Part shown: positions 26,038 through 33,607 of the stretch, piece after piece | How positions within the stretch are numbered: position 1 is the stretch's first letter | Layout: the number at the start of each line of letters is the position of its first letter | Source of the DNA: Chryseobacterium sp. ON_d1 | Lineage (GTDB): Bacteria; Bacteroidota; Bacteroidia; Flavobacteriales; Weeksellaceae | Length of the DNA stretch: 64,000 bases | Direction: 5' to 3' | Assembly (NCBI RefSeq): GCF_006829085.1 | Contig: NZ_BJTC01000011.1 | Coordinates: forward strand, 124,001 to 188,000 | Notes under the pieces: generated by a model | What the model was told of the DNA's origin: nothing | The model's database searches: none | What the model saw: the letters and a program-made list of their open reading frames with translations, nothing else | Made by a program: the position numbers and the translations under genes

Positions 26038-26065
26038 CAAATATATAAATTAAAAATGAAAGCAA
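26038..26065 (-). promoter_or_regulatory. promoter of glpD-glpK-glpF
   Basis: On the minus strand, TTG (26065-26063), a 17-base spacer and TATATTTG (26045-26038) match the Bacteroidota consensus. Transcription would start near 26033, within the operator repeats. Confidence 0.8.
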
Positions 26066-26089
26066 AAAGAAAATAAATGAAATTTTAAG

Positions 26090-26893
26090 ATGTCGGAAAA
26101 AATCGGTAATTTTGAGGAAACGAATAAAATGGAAAAGCTATTACCAAGGCAGGATGAAATACTTAAGGAGCTGGATGATAAAGGGCATGTGCTTGTGCAG
26201 GACTTGTGTGAAAAGCTCAATGTATCTTCGGTTACGATTCGAAAGGATCTGAACTATCTCGAAAGTCTGGGGCTTCTTTTCAGGAATCATGGAGGAGCAA
26301 GTAAGCAGGTAAGGTATGCTTATGAAAAGAATGTAGGGGAGAAAGAAAATATTAATGTAGAGGCGAAGCAGGCTATTGCAAGAGCTGCACTTCCATTGAT
26401 CCAGGAGAATGACTGTATTATATTGGCATCAGGAACTACGATGCATTATCTTGCGAGAATGTTGATGAACTTTGGTCCACTTACAGTGCTGACATCCTCT
26501 TTACGGGTGGCAATTGAGCTTTGCAATAATCCTAATATTAATGTGATCCAGCTGGGAGGAGAAGTGAGGAAAAGCTCGACTTCCATTGTAGGGTCTATTT
26601 CAGAAGGAATTCTCAAACAGTTTTCCTGCAATAAACTTTTTCTGGGTGTAGACGGGATTGATCTTGAATTTGGAATCAGTACTTCCAATGCTGCAGAGGC
26701 ACATCTTAATCAGGTTATGATCGAATGTGCGGATAAGACCGTGGTTTTGGCGGATTCCTCAAAATTAAATAAGAAAGGTTTCGGGAAGATCGCTTCACTG
26801 GATGAAGTAGATTATCTGATTACAGATGATGGCATAGGTAAGGAAGATAGGTCAGCATTGGAAGAAAGGGGAGTTACAGTTATTGTAAAATAA
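26090..26893 (+). CDS. DeoR/GlpR-family transcriptional repressor
   Basis: 267 residues from ATG 26090; Met14 at 26129 (MEKLLPRQDEILKELDDKG) is equally possible and starts where the family usually does. The N-terminal DeoR helix-turn-helix (about 18-70) contains VQDLCEKLNVSSVTIRKDLNYLE. The sugar-phosphate isomerase-like effector domain follows with ILASGTTMHYLAR, IQLGGEVRKSSTSIVGS and VLADSSKLNKKGFGKIA. It is divergent from glpD and most likely represses it in the absence of glycerol 3-phosphate by binding the TTTCGTTT repeats. Confidence 0.9.
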   Translation: MSEKIGNFEETNKMEKLLPRQDEILKELDDKGHVLVQDLCEKLNVSSVTIRKDLNYLESLGLLFRNHGGASKQVRYAYEKNVGEKENINVEAKQAIARAALPLIQENDCIILASGTTMHYLARMLMNFGPLTVLTSSLRVAIELCNNPNINVIQLGGEVRKSSTSIVGSISEGILKQFSCNKLFLGVDGIDLEFGISTSNAAEAHLNQVMIECADKTVVLADSSKLNKKGFGKIASLDEVDYLITDDGIGKEDRSALEERGVTVIVK

Positions 26894-26918
26894 GCTACAT
26901 TTAGCTTGATCAAATAGT

Positions 26919-26958
26919 TTAAACAGAGACATTCTGGCTTCAGAATGTCTCTGTTTAA
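26919..26958. terminator. long symmetrical hairpin between convergent genes
   Basis: A perfect 18-bp inverted repeat (arms start TTAAACAGAGACATTCTG) with a 4-base loop GCTT. There are no long T runs, but the position between the convergent glpR-like and GNAT genes supports a bidirectional terminator. Confidence 0.75.
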
Positions 26959-26965
26959 TCAAGAA

Positions 26966-27418
26966 TCATTTGGGGTATACTTTCCAGAAAAACCTTTTTT
27001 TGTTTTTTCTTTCCGCTCCAAGCAAAGTGTAGAATTTGATGGCTCTTATATTAAAACCTGGAGTCTGCCACTGGATTATCGGGAAGCCTTGTTCTTTTGA
27101 GTAACTTTTTATTAATTCCATTATTTGTTTTCCTGTTCCGTTTCCCCTTGCATTTTCTTTTAAAAACAGACAGTCAACATACATATAATAGCCGGCATCC
27201 CAGGTGGAGAACTGTTTGAAAAATGTTGCATATCCTATTATTTCAGTATCAGATTCTGCAATCAGGCATTTTATTTCAGAATCCGGATTGAGAATGTGTT
27301 TAGATAGTTGTTCCTTTTTGTTTTCTTCTTTAAAAGAGCTTCTTTCGTACTGCGCATGGGCTTTACATAATTCAATAATGGAACTCAGGTCTTTTTCTTC
27401 GGCAAATCGTATTTTCAT
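26966..27418 (-). CDS. GNAT-family N-acetyltransferase
   Basis: 150 residues covering one complete GNAT fold: MKIRFAEEKDLSSIIELC at the start, IGYATFFKQFSTWDAG, YVDCLFLKENARGNGTGKQIMELI (acetyl-CoA pyrophosphate loop, Arg-Gly-Asn-Gly-Thr-Gly) and NIRAIKFYTLLGAE at the end. The substrate is unknown. It lies 18 bases downstream of the rhodanese gene and is probably cotranscribed under the divergent LysR regulator. Confidence 0.88.
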   Translation of the reverse strand: MKIRFAEEKDLSSIIELCKAHAQYERSSFKEENKKEQLSKHILNPDSEIKCLIAESDTEIIGYATFFKQFSTWDAGYYMYVDCLFLKENARGNGTGKQIMELIKSYSKEQGFPIIQWQTPGFNIRAIKFYTLLGAERKNKKRFFWKVYPK

Positions 27419-27436
27419 GTGTCTCTTATTCTTGAG

Positions 27437-27829
27437 TTAGCAGGCGCATACAAAAGTGGAACCATTGGTAGGCTCGGTTCCTGCTGTGGCGTAGCCGTCA
27501 AATTTCCACCATTCGATTCCTCCAATTAATTCAATGACTTTAAAACCTAATTGAGTCATTTTTAAAGCTCCTTTTGTGGAAGCATTACAGCCAATCCCGT
27601 CACAATAGCAGACATATATTTTTGACTTGTCAAGGTGCTGCGTGCTCTCTTCTGTCATTTCCCGATGGGGAAGATTAATTGCGGATGGAATGTGCTCTTT
27701 GCTGTAGCCATTTGGTCTCCTGGTATCTACTGCTATATAATCTGTACTGTTTTGAAATGCGTCATAAAGATCTGAAGGGTCCATTTCATACATTAATTTT
27801 TTCTGGTAGAATTCAATTTGTTCTTGCAT
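27437..27829 (-). CDS. rhodanese-like domain protein
   Basis: 130 residues, a single rhodanese domain with AVDTRRPNGYSKEHIPSAINLPH near residue 33. The active-site region IYVCYCDGIGCNASTKGA holds several cysteines (at 72, 74 and 79), one of which would be the persulfide carrier. The loop differs from the classical CRxGxR form, so the substrate may not be a simple thiosulfate. Clustered cysteines also occur at the C terminus (STFVCAC). It forms a pair with the GNAT gene. Confidence 0.85.
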   Translation of the reverse strand: MQEQIEFYQKKLMYEMDPSDLYDAFQNSTDYIAVDTRRPNGYSKEHIPSAINLPHREMTEESTQHLDKSKIYVCYCDGIGCNASTKGALKMTQLGFKVIELIGGIEWWKFDGYATAGTEPTNGSTFVCAC

Positions 27830-27851
27830 AATTTTTAAATTGTTTACGGTG

Positions 27852-27859
27852 CAAAACTA
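27852..27859 (-). promoter_or_regulatory. candidate -7 element for the rhodanese-GNAT pair
   Basis: TAGTTTTG on the minus strand, matching TAnnTTTG, 22 bases before the rhodanese ATG. No TTG lies at the expected distance, consistent with an activator-dependent promoter under the divergent LysR protein. Confidence 0.5.
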
Positions 27860-27930
27860 TGTTCGGGTTTGTTCTTTTCCTAAGATTGAAATTGAATGCT
27901 CTGCAGTTCTGGATGAAATATTTTCAGACA

Positions 27931-27958
27931 TTGTTTTTTTGTTATATTGTTAACTTTG
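27931..27958 (+). promoter_or_regulatory. promoter of the LysR gene
   Basis: TTG (27931-27933), a 17-base spacer and TAACTTTG (27951-27958) form a full consensus match. The LysR ATG begins at 27963, only 4 bases further, so the transcript may be leaderless. Confidence 0.75.
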
Positions 27959-27962
27959 CATT

Positions 27963-28859
27963 ATGGAAATCAAGTTTTTAAAACTTATTAAAACAATTGC
28001 GGAGGAGGGGAGTATTGCCGGTTCTTCTGAAAAACTCTTTTTAACACAGTCTGCATTAAGTCATCAGCTTAAGGATCTGGAAATTCAGCTTGGTTTTAAG
28101 GTGTTTTACAGAACTAGGAACAAATGGGAATTGACAGAAGAGGGAAGTGTGCTTTACAAAACGGCATGTACAGTAATAGACAGTATTGGAAGTGGTCTGA
28201 ATGCTATTCAGCAGATAAGAGCCGGAGCTGCAGGTACAATAAAGATCAGTACAGAGTGTTATTCATTCTATCAGGGGCTGCCTTTGTTTATTAATAAAAT
28301 GAAAGTATTATATCCTGAAATTGAGGTGGATCTGGTATTGGAGGCGACCCATAAACCTGTTGAAAAAGTAATATCCAATGAAATCGATATTGCAGTTGTT
28401 ACTTCAAAACCTTCGGGTAATAAAGAGTTGGTCAGTATTGAGATTTTTGAGGATGAAATTTTTGCAGTCATTCATCATGAGAGCCTTTTGAATGCTTCAG
28501 AATATCTGGTTGCAGAAGATTTTCTGAATGTGCATTTAATTATTCATTCTTTTCCACTAAAAACGGTTTCAGTTTACGAGGTATTTCTGAACCCGAACGG
28601 AATTATGCCAGCGAAAATTTCCGCAGTTCCCTTAACAGAAGTTACTTTGGAAATGGTGCAGGCTAATATAGGAATTACGTGTATGCCGAAATGGGCATTG
28701 CTCTCATTCAGGCTTTCTGATGAATTGAGGTTTAAAAGAATCGGAAATAACGGTTTGAAAAGAAAGCATTACCTGGTGGTAAGAAAATCAGATGTTGGAA
28801 AAAAATATATTAATGATTTTCTTTTAAACTTCAAAGAGTATTTTCAAAATTTCGGATAG
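27963..28859 (+). CDS. LysR-family transcriptional regulator
   Basis: 298 residues. The N-terminal winged helix-turn-helix (1-60) includes GSIAGSSEKLFLTQSALSHQLKDLE. The effector-binding domain (about 90-295) begins GTIKISTECYSFYQGLPLFI. It diverges from the rhodanese-GNAT pair across 133 bases and probably controls it; overall it resembles MetR-like members, but the effector cannot be assigned from sequence. Its own promoter sits immediately before the ATG. Confidence 0.88.
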   Translation: MEIKFLKLIKTIAEEGSIAGSSEKLFLTQSALSHQLKDLEIQLGFKVFYRTRNKWELTEEGSVLYKTACTVIDSIGSGLNAIQQIRAGAAGTIKISTECYSFYQGLPLFINKMKVLYPEIEVDLVLEATHKPVEKVISNEIDIAVVTSKPSGNKELVSIEIFEDEIFAVIHHESLLNASEYLVAEDFLNVHLIIHSFPLKTVSVYEVFLNPNGIMPAKISAVPLTEVTLEMVQANIGITCMPKWALLSFRLSDELRFKRIGNNGLKRKHYLVVRKSDVGKKYINDFLLNFKEYFQNFG

Positions 28860-28914
28860 TTTTTTTTCTGAAATGGCTAAATGATTAAAAATCAAAATAT
28901 TTTACGCGAAATAT

Positions 28915-28944
28915 TTGTCAGTTACAAAATTATTCATAAATTTG
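28915..28944 (+). promoter_or_regulatory. promoter of the S10-spc-alpha supercluster
   Basis: TTG (28915-28917), a 19-base spacer, TAAATTTG (28937-28944): an exact consensus promoter. It predicts a start near 28950 and a leader of about 100 bases before rplC. Confidence 0.85.
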
Positions 28945-28967
28945 CACACTCATTTTAGGGGCGTAGT

Positions 28968-29030
28968 ATGCCTATATCAAAAGTAGAAATTGCTTCAGAC
29001 TTCCGAAAAATGGGGATAAATAAAGGATAA
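28968..29030 (+). CDS. possible 20-codon leader ORF before rplC
   Basis: ATG to TAA in the rplC leader encodes MPISKVEIASDFRKMGINKG. It begins about 18 bases after the predicted transcription start and ends 20 bases before rplC. It may be a regulatory leader peptide or a chance frame in a structured leader; nothing in the peptide identifies it. Confidence 0.25.
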   Translation: MPISKVEIASDFRKMGINKG

Positions 29031-29050
29031 ATTTTATTATAATATAAACA

Positions 29051-29677
29051 ATGTCAGGTATTATTGGTAAAAAAATCGGTATGACATCTTTGTTTAACGA
29101 AGAAGGAAAAAACATTCCTTGTACAGTTATCCAGGCTGGTCCATGCTCGGTTTTACAGGTCAGAACCTTAGAAAAAGACGGTTATAAAGCTGTTCAGTTA
29201 GGTTTCGATGACAAGAGTGAGAAGAACGTTGGTAAAGCGTTAGCTGGCCATTTTAAAAAGGCTGGTTCTGCTCCTAAAGCTAAATTAGTAGAATTCTACA
29301 GAGAGTTCGTTGATGAAGTAAAAGTAGGAGAAGAAGTAAAAGTTGATTTATTCGCTGAAGGTGAATTTGTTGACGTAACAGGAACTTCAAAAGGTAAAGG
29401 CTTCCAGGGTGTTGTTAAAAGACACGGATTTGGAGGTGTAATGCAGGCAACTCATGGTCAGCACAACAGACTTAGAGCTCCAGGTTCTATCGGTGCTGGT
29501 TCAGACCCTTCAAGAGTATTCAAAGGGATGAGAATGGCTGGAAGAATGGGAGGTAAGCAGGTAACTGTTCAAAACCTTCAAGTGTTAAAAGTTGATCAAG
29601 AACAAAATCTTTTAGTAGTAAAAGGTGCTGTTCCGGGAGCTAAAAATTCTTATGTAATTATCAGAAAATGGAACTAG
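29051..29677 (+). CDS. rplC: 50S ribosomal protein L3
   Basis: 208 residues; uL3, an early 50S assembly protein near the peptidyl transferase centre. MSGIIGKKIGMTSLF and the central ATHGQHNRLRAPGSIGAGSDPSRVFKG-type loop (with the Gln that PrmB methylates) are present. It is the first gene of the supercluster because rpsJ is elsewhere. Its end overlaps rplD by 10 bases. Confidence 0.98.
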   Translation: MSGIIGKKIGMTSLFNEEGKNIPCTVIQAGPCSVLQVRTLEKDGYKAVQLGFDDKSEKNVGKALAGHFKKAGSAPKAKLVEFYREFVDEVKVGEEVKVDLFAEGEFVDVTGTSKGKGFQGVVKRHGFGGVMQATHGQHNRLRAPGSIGAGSDPSRVFKGMRMAGRMGGKQVTVQNLQVLKVDQEQNLLVVKGAVPGAKNSYVIIRKWN

Positions 29678-30297
29678 TAGTATTAAATACATCAGGAAAA
29701 GAGACCGGAAGAAAAGTAACTCTAGACGAAACAGTATTCGGAATTGAGCCAAATCAGCACGCGGTTTACTTAGAAGTTAAACAGTATCTTGCTGCTCAAA
29801 GACAAGGTACTCATAAAGCAAAAGAAAGAAGCGAAATTACGGCTTCTACCAAAAAGCTTAAGAAGCAAAAAGGATCAGGATCTGCTAGATACGGTGATAT
29901 CAAATCTCCAGTATTCAGAGGTGGAGGTAGAGTATTCGGACCAAAACCAAGAGACTACAGATTCAAATTGAACAAAGCTCTTAAGAGATTGGCTAAGAAA
30001 TCTGTTTTATCTCAGAAAATGAGAGACAACAGCATTAAAGTTTTAGAGGATATGAGCTTTGCTGCTCCTAAGACTAAAGATTTCATCAATGTATTAAATG
30101 CATTGGAACTTAACGGTAAAAAATCTTTATTCGTTCTTCCTGAAGCTAACAAGAATGTATATTTATCTTCAAGAAACTTGCCTAAAGCTAAAGTAATGAA
30201 CTTCAATGAAATCAGTTCTTACGATTTGGTAAATGCTGGTGAGATCATTTTCTTCGAAGGTGCAGTTGAAAAATTCCAGGAAAATTTAAAGAAATAA
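29668..30297 (+). CDS. rplD: 50S ribosomal protein L4
   Basis: 209 residues; uL4 lines the exit tunnel and in E. coli represses the S10 operon. The loop with KKLKKQKGSGSARYGDIKSP and GGGRVFGPKPRDY is conserved. It starts inside the last codons of rplC, implying coupled translation. Confidence 0.98.
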   Translation: MELVVLNTSGKETGRKVTLDETVFGIEPNQHAVYLEVKQYLAAQRQGTHKAKERSEITASTKKLKKQKGSGSARYGDIKSPVFRGGGRVFGPKPRDYRFKLNKALKRLAKKSVLSQKMRDNSIKVLEDMSFAAPKTKDFINVLNALELNGKKSLFVLPEANKNVYLSSRNLPKAKVMNFNEISSYDLVNAGEIIFFEGAVEKFQENLKK

Positions 30298-30300
30298 ATC

Positions 30301-30591
30301 ATGTCAGTTATTATTAAACCAGTTATTTCAGAAAAGGCTAATTACCTTACAGATTTAAGAGGTTCTTATTCTTTCTTAGTGAATCCTAAGGCGAATAAAA
30401 TCGAGATCAAAAAAGCTGTTGAAGCAGCTTACGGTGTAAAAGTAGCAGACGTTAACACAATGATTTATGCTCCGAAGGTTTCTTCAAAATACACTAAAAA
30501 AGGTCTTCAAGTAGGAAAGACAAACAAATTGAAAAAAGCGGTAATCAAACTTGCTGAAGGTGAGGTTATCGATATTTTTGCTGTAAATTAA
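30301..30591 (+). CDS. rplW: 50S ribosomal protein L23
   Basis: 96 residues; uL23 at the exit of the polypeptide tunnel, docking site for trigger factor and SRP. IIKPVISEKAN and NKIEIKKAVEAAYGVKV are family signatures. It lies 3 bases after rplD. Confidence 0.97.
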   Translation: MSVIIKPVISEKANYLTDLRGSYSFLVNPKANKIEIKKAVEAAYGVKVADVNTMIYAPKVSSKYTKKGLQVGKTNKLKKAVIKLAEGEVIDIFAVN

Positions 30592-30613
30592 TTATTAATT
30601 ATAAATAATAGTA

Positions 30614-31435
30614 ATGTCTGTTAGAAAATTAAAACCTATCACCCCGGGACAGAGATTCAGAATTGTAAACAATTTTGAGGAAATTACTACTAACAAACCA
30701 GAGAAATCTCTAGTAGTTGGTATTAAAAAGTCAGGTGGACGTAACAACACAGGTAAAATGACCATGCGTTACACCGGAGGTGGACACAAAAAGAAATACA
30801 GAATTATTGACTTCAAAAGAAACAAAGCAAACGTTGAAGCAACTGTAAAATCTGTAGAATACGATCCAAACAGAACTGCATTTATCGCTTTATTAGAGTA
30901 CGCAGACGGAGAGAAGAGATATATCATCGCTCCAAACGGTATCAAAGTTGATCAGAAAGTAGTATCAGGAGAAAGCGTTGAACCAAACGTAGGTAACGCA
31001 ATGAAATTGAAAAACATTCCATTGGGTACTGTAATCTCTTGTGTTGAAATGAAGCCTGGACAAGGTGCAATTTTAGCAAGAAGTGCTGGTTCTTCAGCTC
31101 AATTAACTTCAAGAGATGGTAAATATGCAATCATCAAGTTACCTTCAGGAGAATCAAGAATGATCCTTACTGAATGTATGGCAATGATTGGTTCTGTTTC
31201 CAACTCAGATCACCAATTAACCGTATCAGGTAAGGCTGGTAGAAGCAGATGGTTAGGTAGAAGACCAAGAACAAGAGCGGTTGTAATGAACCCAGTAGAT
31301 CACCCAATGGGTGGTGGTGAAGGACGTTCTTCAGGAGGTCACCCAAGATCTAGAAACGGTAAACCGGCTAAAGGTTACAAAACTAGAAAGAAAAACAAAG
31401 TGTCTAACCGTTACATCGTATCTAAAAGAAAATAA
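30614..31435 (+). CDS. rplB: 50S ribosomal protein L2
   Basis: 273 residues; uL2, needed for peptidyl transfer and subunit joining. GRNNTGKMTMRYTGGGHKK and the C-terminal PVDHPMGGGEGRSSGGHPRS-type region (with the conserved His) are intact. Confidence 0.98.
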   Translation: MSVRKLKPITPGQRFRIVNNFEEITTNKPEKSLVVGIKKSGGRNNTGKMTMRYTGGGHKKKYRIIDFKRNKANVEATVKSVEYDPNRTAFIALLEYADGEKRYIIAPNGIKVDQKVVSGESVEPNVGNAMKLKNIPLGTVISCVEMKPGQGAILARSAGSSAQLTSRDGKYAIIKLPSGESRMILTECMAMIGSVSNSDHQLTVSGKAGRSRWLGRRPRTRAVVMNPVDHPMGGGEGRSSGGHPRSRNGKPAKGYKTRKKNKVSNRYIVSKRK

Positions 31436-31437
31436 TT

Positions 31438-31716
31438 ATGGCAAGATCACTTAAAAAAGGACCGTTCATTCATCATACTTTAGATAAGAAGGTTCAGGCA
31501 AATATAGAGTCTGGTAAGAAGACAGTTATCAAAACTTGGTCTAGAGCATCTATGATCTCTCCGGACTTCGTAGGACAAACTATTGCTGTACACAACGGGA
31601 AATCTTTTATCCCTGTTTACGTTACAGAAAACATGGTTGGTCACAAGTTAGGCGAATTTTCTCCAACAAGATCTTTCAGAGGTCATGGTGGTAACAAAAA
31701 CAAAGGAAGCAGATAA
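31438..31716 (+). CDS. rpsS: 30S ribosomal protein S19
   Basis: 92 residues; uS19 of the 30S head. ARSLKKGPFIHHTLDKK and VTENMVGHKLGEFSPTRSFRGH are diagnostic. Two bases separate it from rplB and from rplV. Confidence 0.98.
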   Translation: MARSLKKGPFIHHTLDKKVQANIESGKKTVIKTWSRASMISPDFVGQTIAVHNGKSFIPVYVTENMVGHKLGEFSPTRSFRGHGGNKNKGSR

Positions 31717-31718
31717 TC

Positions 31719-32117
31719 ATGGGATCAAGAAAACAAGATAGTTCAATCGCAAGAAAAGAAGCTAACAAAGACGTTGTAAAAGCTTCATTAAATAATTGCC
31801 CGTCTTCTCCAAGAAAAATGAGATTAGTTGCTGATATCATTAGAGGAGAGCAGGTAGATAAAGCTCTTTATATCCTAAAATATTCTAAGAAGGATGCTTC
31901 TAACAAATTAGAAAAATTACTTCTTTCTGCTATGGCAAACTGGCAGGTGAAAAACGAAGGTGCGGATATTGAAGAAGCAAACCTTATCGTTAAAGAAATC
32001 TTCGTGGATAGCGCAAGACAATTGAAGAGACTAAGACCAGCTCCACAAGGTAGAGGGTATAGAATCAGAAAAAGATCTAACCACGTTACATTAATCTTAG
32101 GTAATAAAGAAAATTAA
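31719..32117 (+). CDS. rplV: 50S ribosomal protein L22
   Basis: 132 residues; uL22, whose hairpin reaches the exit tunnel constriction. LNNCPSSPRKMRLVADIIRG and the hairpin RLRPAPQGRGYRIRKRSNHV are typical. The N terminus is about 20 residues longer than in E. coli and hydrophilic. Confidence 0.97.
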   Translation: MGSRKQDSSIARKEANKDVVKASLNNCPSSPRKMRLVADIIRGEQVDKALYILKYSKKDASNKLEKLLLSAMANWQVKNEGADIEEANLIVKEIFVDSARQLKRLRPAPQGRGYRIRKRSNHVTLILGNKEN

Positions 32118-32124
32118 TCAAGGT

Positions 32125-32874
32125 ATGGGACAGAAGACAAATCCAATTGGTAACAGATTAGGTATCATCAGAGGATGGGATTCTAACTGGTTTGGTGGAA
32201 ACGATTATGGAGACAGAATCGCTGAAGACTACAAAATCAGAAGATACCTTGAAGCTAGATTATCTAAAGGTGGTATTTCAAAAATTTATATTGAAAGAAC
32301 TTTAAAATTAGTTACAGTAACTATTACTACTGCTAGACCGGGACTTATCATCGGTAAAGGAGGTCAGGAAGTTGATAAATTAAAAGAAGAGTTGAAGAAA
32401 TTGACTGGTAAGGATATTCAAATCAACATCTTCGAAATCAAAAGACCTGAATTAGATGCTGTATTGGTTGCTGATAGTATTTCTAAGCAAATTGAAAACA
32501 GAATTTCTTACAGAAGAGCTGTTAAAATGGCAATGGCAAGTACTATGAGAATGGGTGCTGAAGGTATCAAAGTTCAAATCTCTGGTAGATTAAACGGAGC
32601 TGAAATGGCAAGATCAGAATCTTTCAAAGAAGGAAGAATTCCATTGTCAACTTTCAGAGCTGATATCGATTACCACTGGGCAGAAGCTCATACTACTTAC
32701 GGTAGATTAGGAGTGAAAGTTTGGATCATGAAAGGCGAAGTTTACGGTAAAAGAGAACTTTCTCCACTAGTGGGACAGCAGAAAAAAGGAGGTCAGTCTG
32801 AAAGAGGAAACAGAGGAGGAGACAGAGACAACAGAAGACCTAGAAAAAACAACAACAATAACAATAATAATTAA
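32125..32874 (+). CDS. rpsC: 30S ribosomal protein S3, Asn-rich tail
   Basis: 249 residues; uS3 with a KH domain (RPGLIIGKGGQEVDKLKEEL, 72-91) at the mRNA entry. The conserved body ends near residue 218. The tail that follows is basic and low in complexity (Gly/Arg/Asn) and closes with eight Asn encoded by a simple AAC/AAT run at 32848-32871. Such tails vary among Bacteroidota. A repeat-rich spacer separates it from rplP. Confidence 0.97.
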   Translation: MGQKTNPIGNRLGIIRGWDSNWFGGNDYGDRIAEDYKIRRYLEARLSKGGISKIYIERTLKLVTVTITTARPGLIIGKGGQEVDKLKEELKKLTGKDIQINIFEIKRPELDAVLVADSISKQIENRISYRRAVKMAMASTMRMGAEGIKVQISGRLNGAEMARSESFKEGRIPLSTFRADIDYHWAEAHTTYGRLGVKVWIMKGEVYGKRELSPLVGQQKKGGQSERGNRGGDRDNRRPRKNNNNNNNN

Positions 32875-32929
32875 AATTTTAGATTAGAGTTTTGAGTTTT
32901 AAATTACCGTTACTTTTTTAAAATTAAAA

Positions 32930-32964
32930 AAAATCTAAAATCTAAAATCTAAAATCTAAAATTT
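32930..32964 (+). repeat. AAAATCT heptanucleotide tandem repeat
   Basis: Four perfect copies of AAAATCT and a fifth ending TTT instead of TCT fill the rpsC-rplP spacer just before the rplP ATG. The last copies (AATCTAAAATTT, 32953-32964) are also the reverse complement of AAATTTTAGATT at 32874-32885, so the spacer RNA could fold over the rplP start. Confidence 0.85.
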
Positions 32965-32971
32965 AGAAATT

Positions 32972-33397
32972 ATGTTACAACCAAAAAGAACCAAATTCCG
33001 TAGAGTTCATAAGATGAAGATGAAGGGGAATGCCCAGAGAGGTAGTCAACTTGCTTACGGAACTTTTGGGATCAAAGCGACTGAAGGAGCTTGGATCACT
33101 GCAAGACAAATTGAAGCGGCTCGTATCGCTGCGACAAGATATATGAAGAGAGAAGGTCAACTATGGATCAAAATCTTCCCGGATAAGCCAATTACTAAAA
33201 AACCAGCTGAAGTAAGGATGGGTAAAGGTAAAGGTGCTGTTGAATACTGGGTAGCTGTAGTAAAACCAGGTAAAATTATGTTCGAAGTTGGTGGAGTTCC
33301 TTACGAAGTAGCGAAAGAAGCTCTTAGACTTGCAGCACAGAAATTACCAGTAGTTACTAAATTCATCGTTGCTAACGATTTTGTTAAACCTCTATAA
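32972..33397 (+). CDS. rplP: 50S ribosomal protein L16
   Basis: 141 residues; uL16 near the A site, needed for the last step of 50S maturation. MLQPKRTKFRRVHKMKMKGNA-type start and the GKGKGAVEYWVAVVKPG loop are conserved. It follows the heptanucleotide repeat by 7 bases. Confidence 0.98.
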   Translation: MLQPKRTKFRRVHKMKMKGNAQRGSQLAYGTFGIKATEGAWITARQIEAARIAATRYMKREGQLWIKIFPDKPITKKPAEVRMGKGKGAVEYWVAVVKPGKIMFEVGGVPYEVAKEALRLAAQKLPVVTKFIVANDFVKPL

Positions 33398-33409
33398 TCT
33401 TTGAATACA

Positions 33410-33595
33410 ATGAAAAAAGCTGATATTAAAAATTTAAGCGCGGGTGATATTCAAGCTCAATTAACTGAAGCAAAAGCTCAATATTCTAAATTGAAATTGG
33501 CTCATGCAATCAGCCCAATTGAAAACCCGATTCAAATCAAAGATTTGAGAAAAACAATCGCAAGACTAAACACTGAGTTAACTAACAAACAATAA
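33410..33595 (+). CDS. rpmC: 50S ribosomal protein L29
   Basis: 61 residues from the ATG at 33410 (MKKADIKNLSAGDIQ); the frame also allows a TTG three codons earlier, which is less likely. uL29 lies beside L23 at the tunnel exit. DLRKTIARLNTEL is the family signature. Confidence 0.95.
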   Translation: MKKADIKNLSAGDIQAQLTEAKAQYSKLKLAHAISPIENPIQIKDLRKTIARLNTELTNKQ

Positions 33596-33607
33596 TTTCA
33601 TTTTACA

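Noticed and set aside
32930..32964. Possible CRISPR-like repeat array
   Set aside because: The unit is only 7 bases, without spacers; it is a simple tandem repeat.
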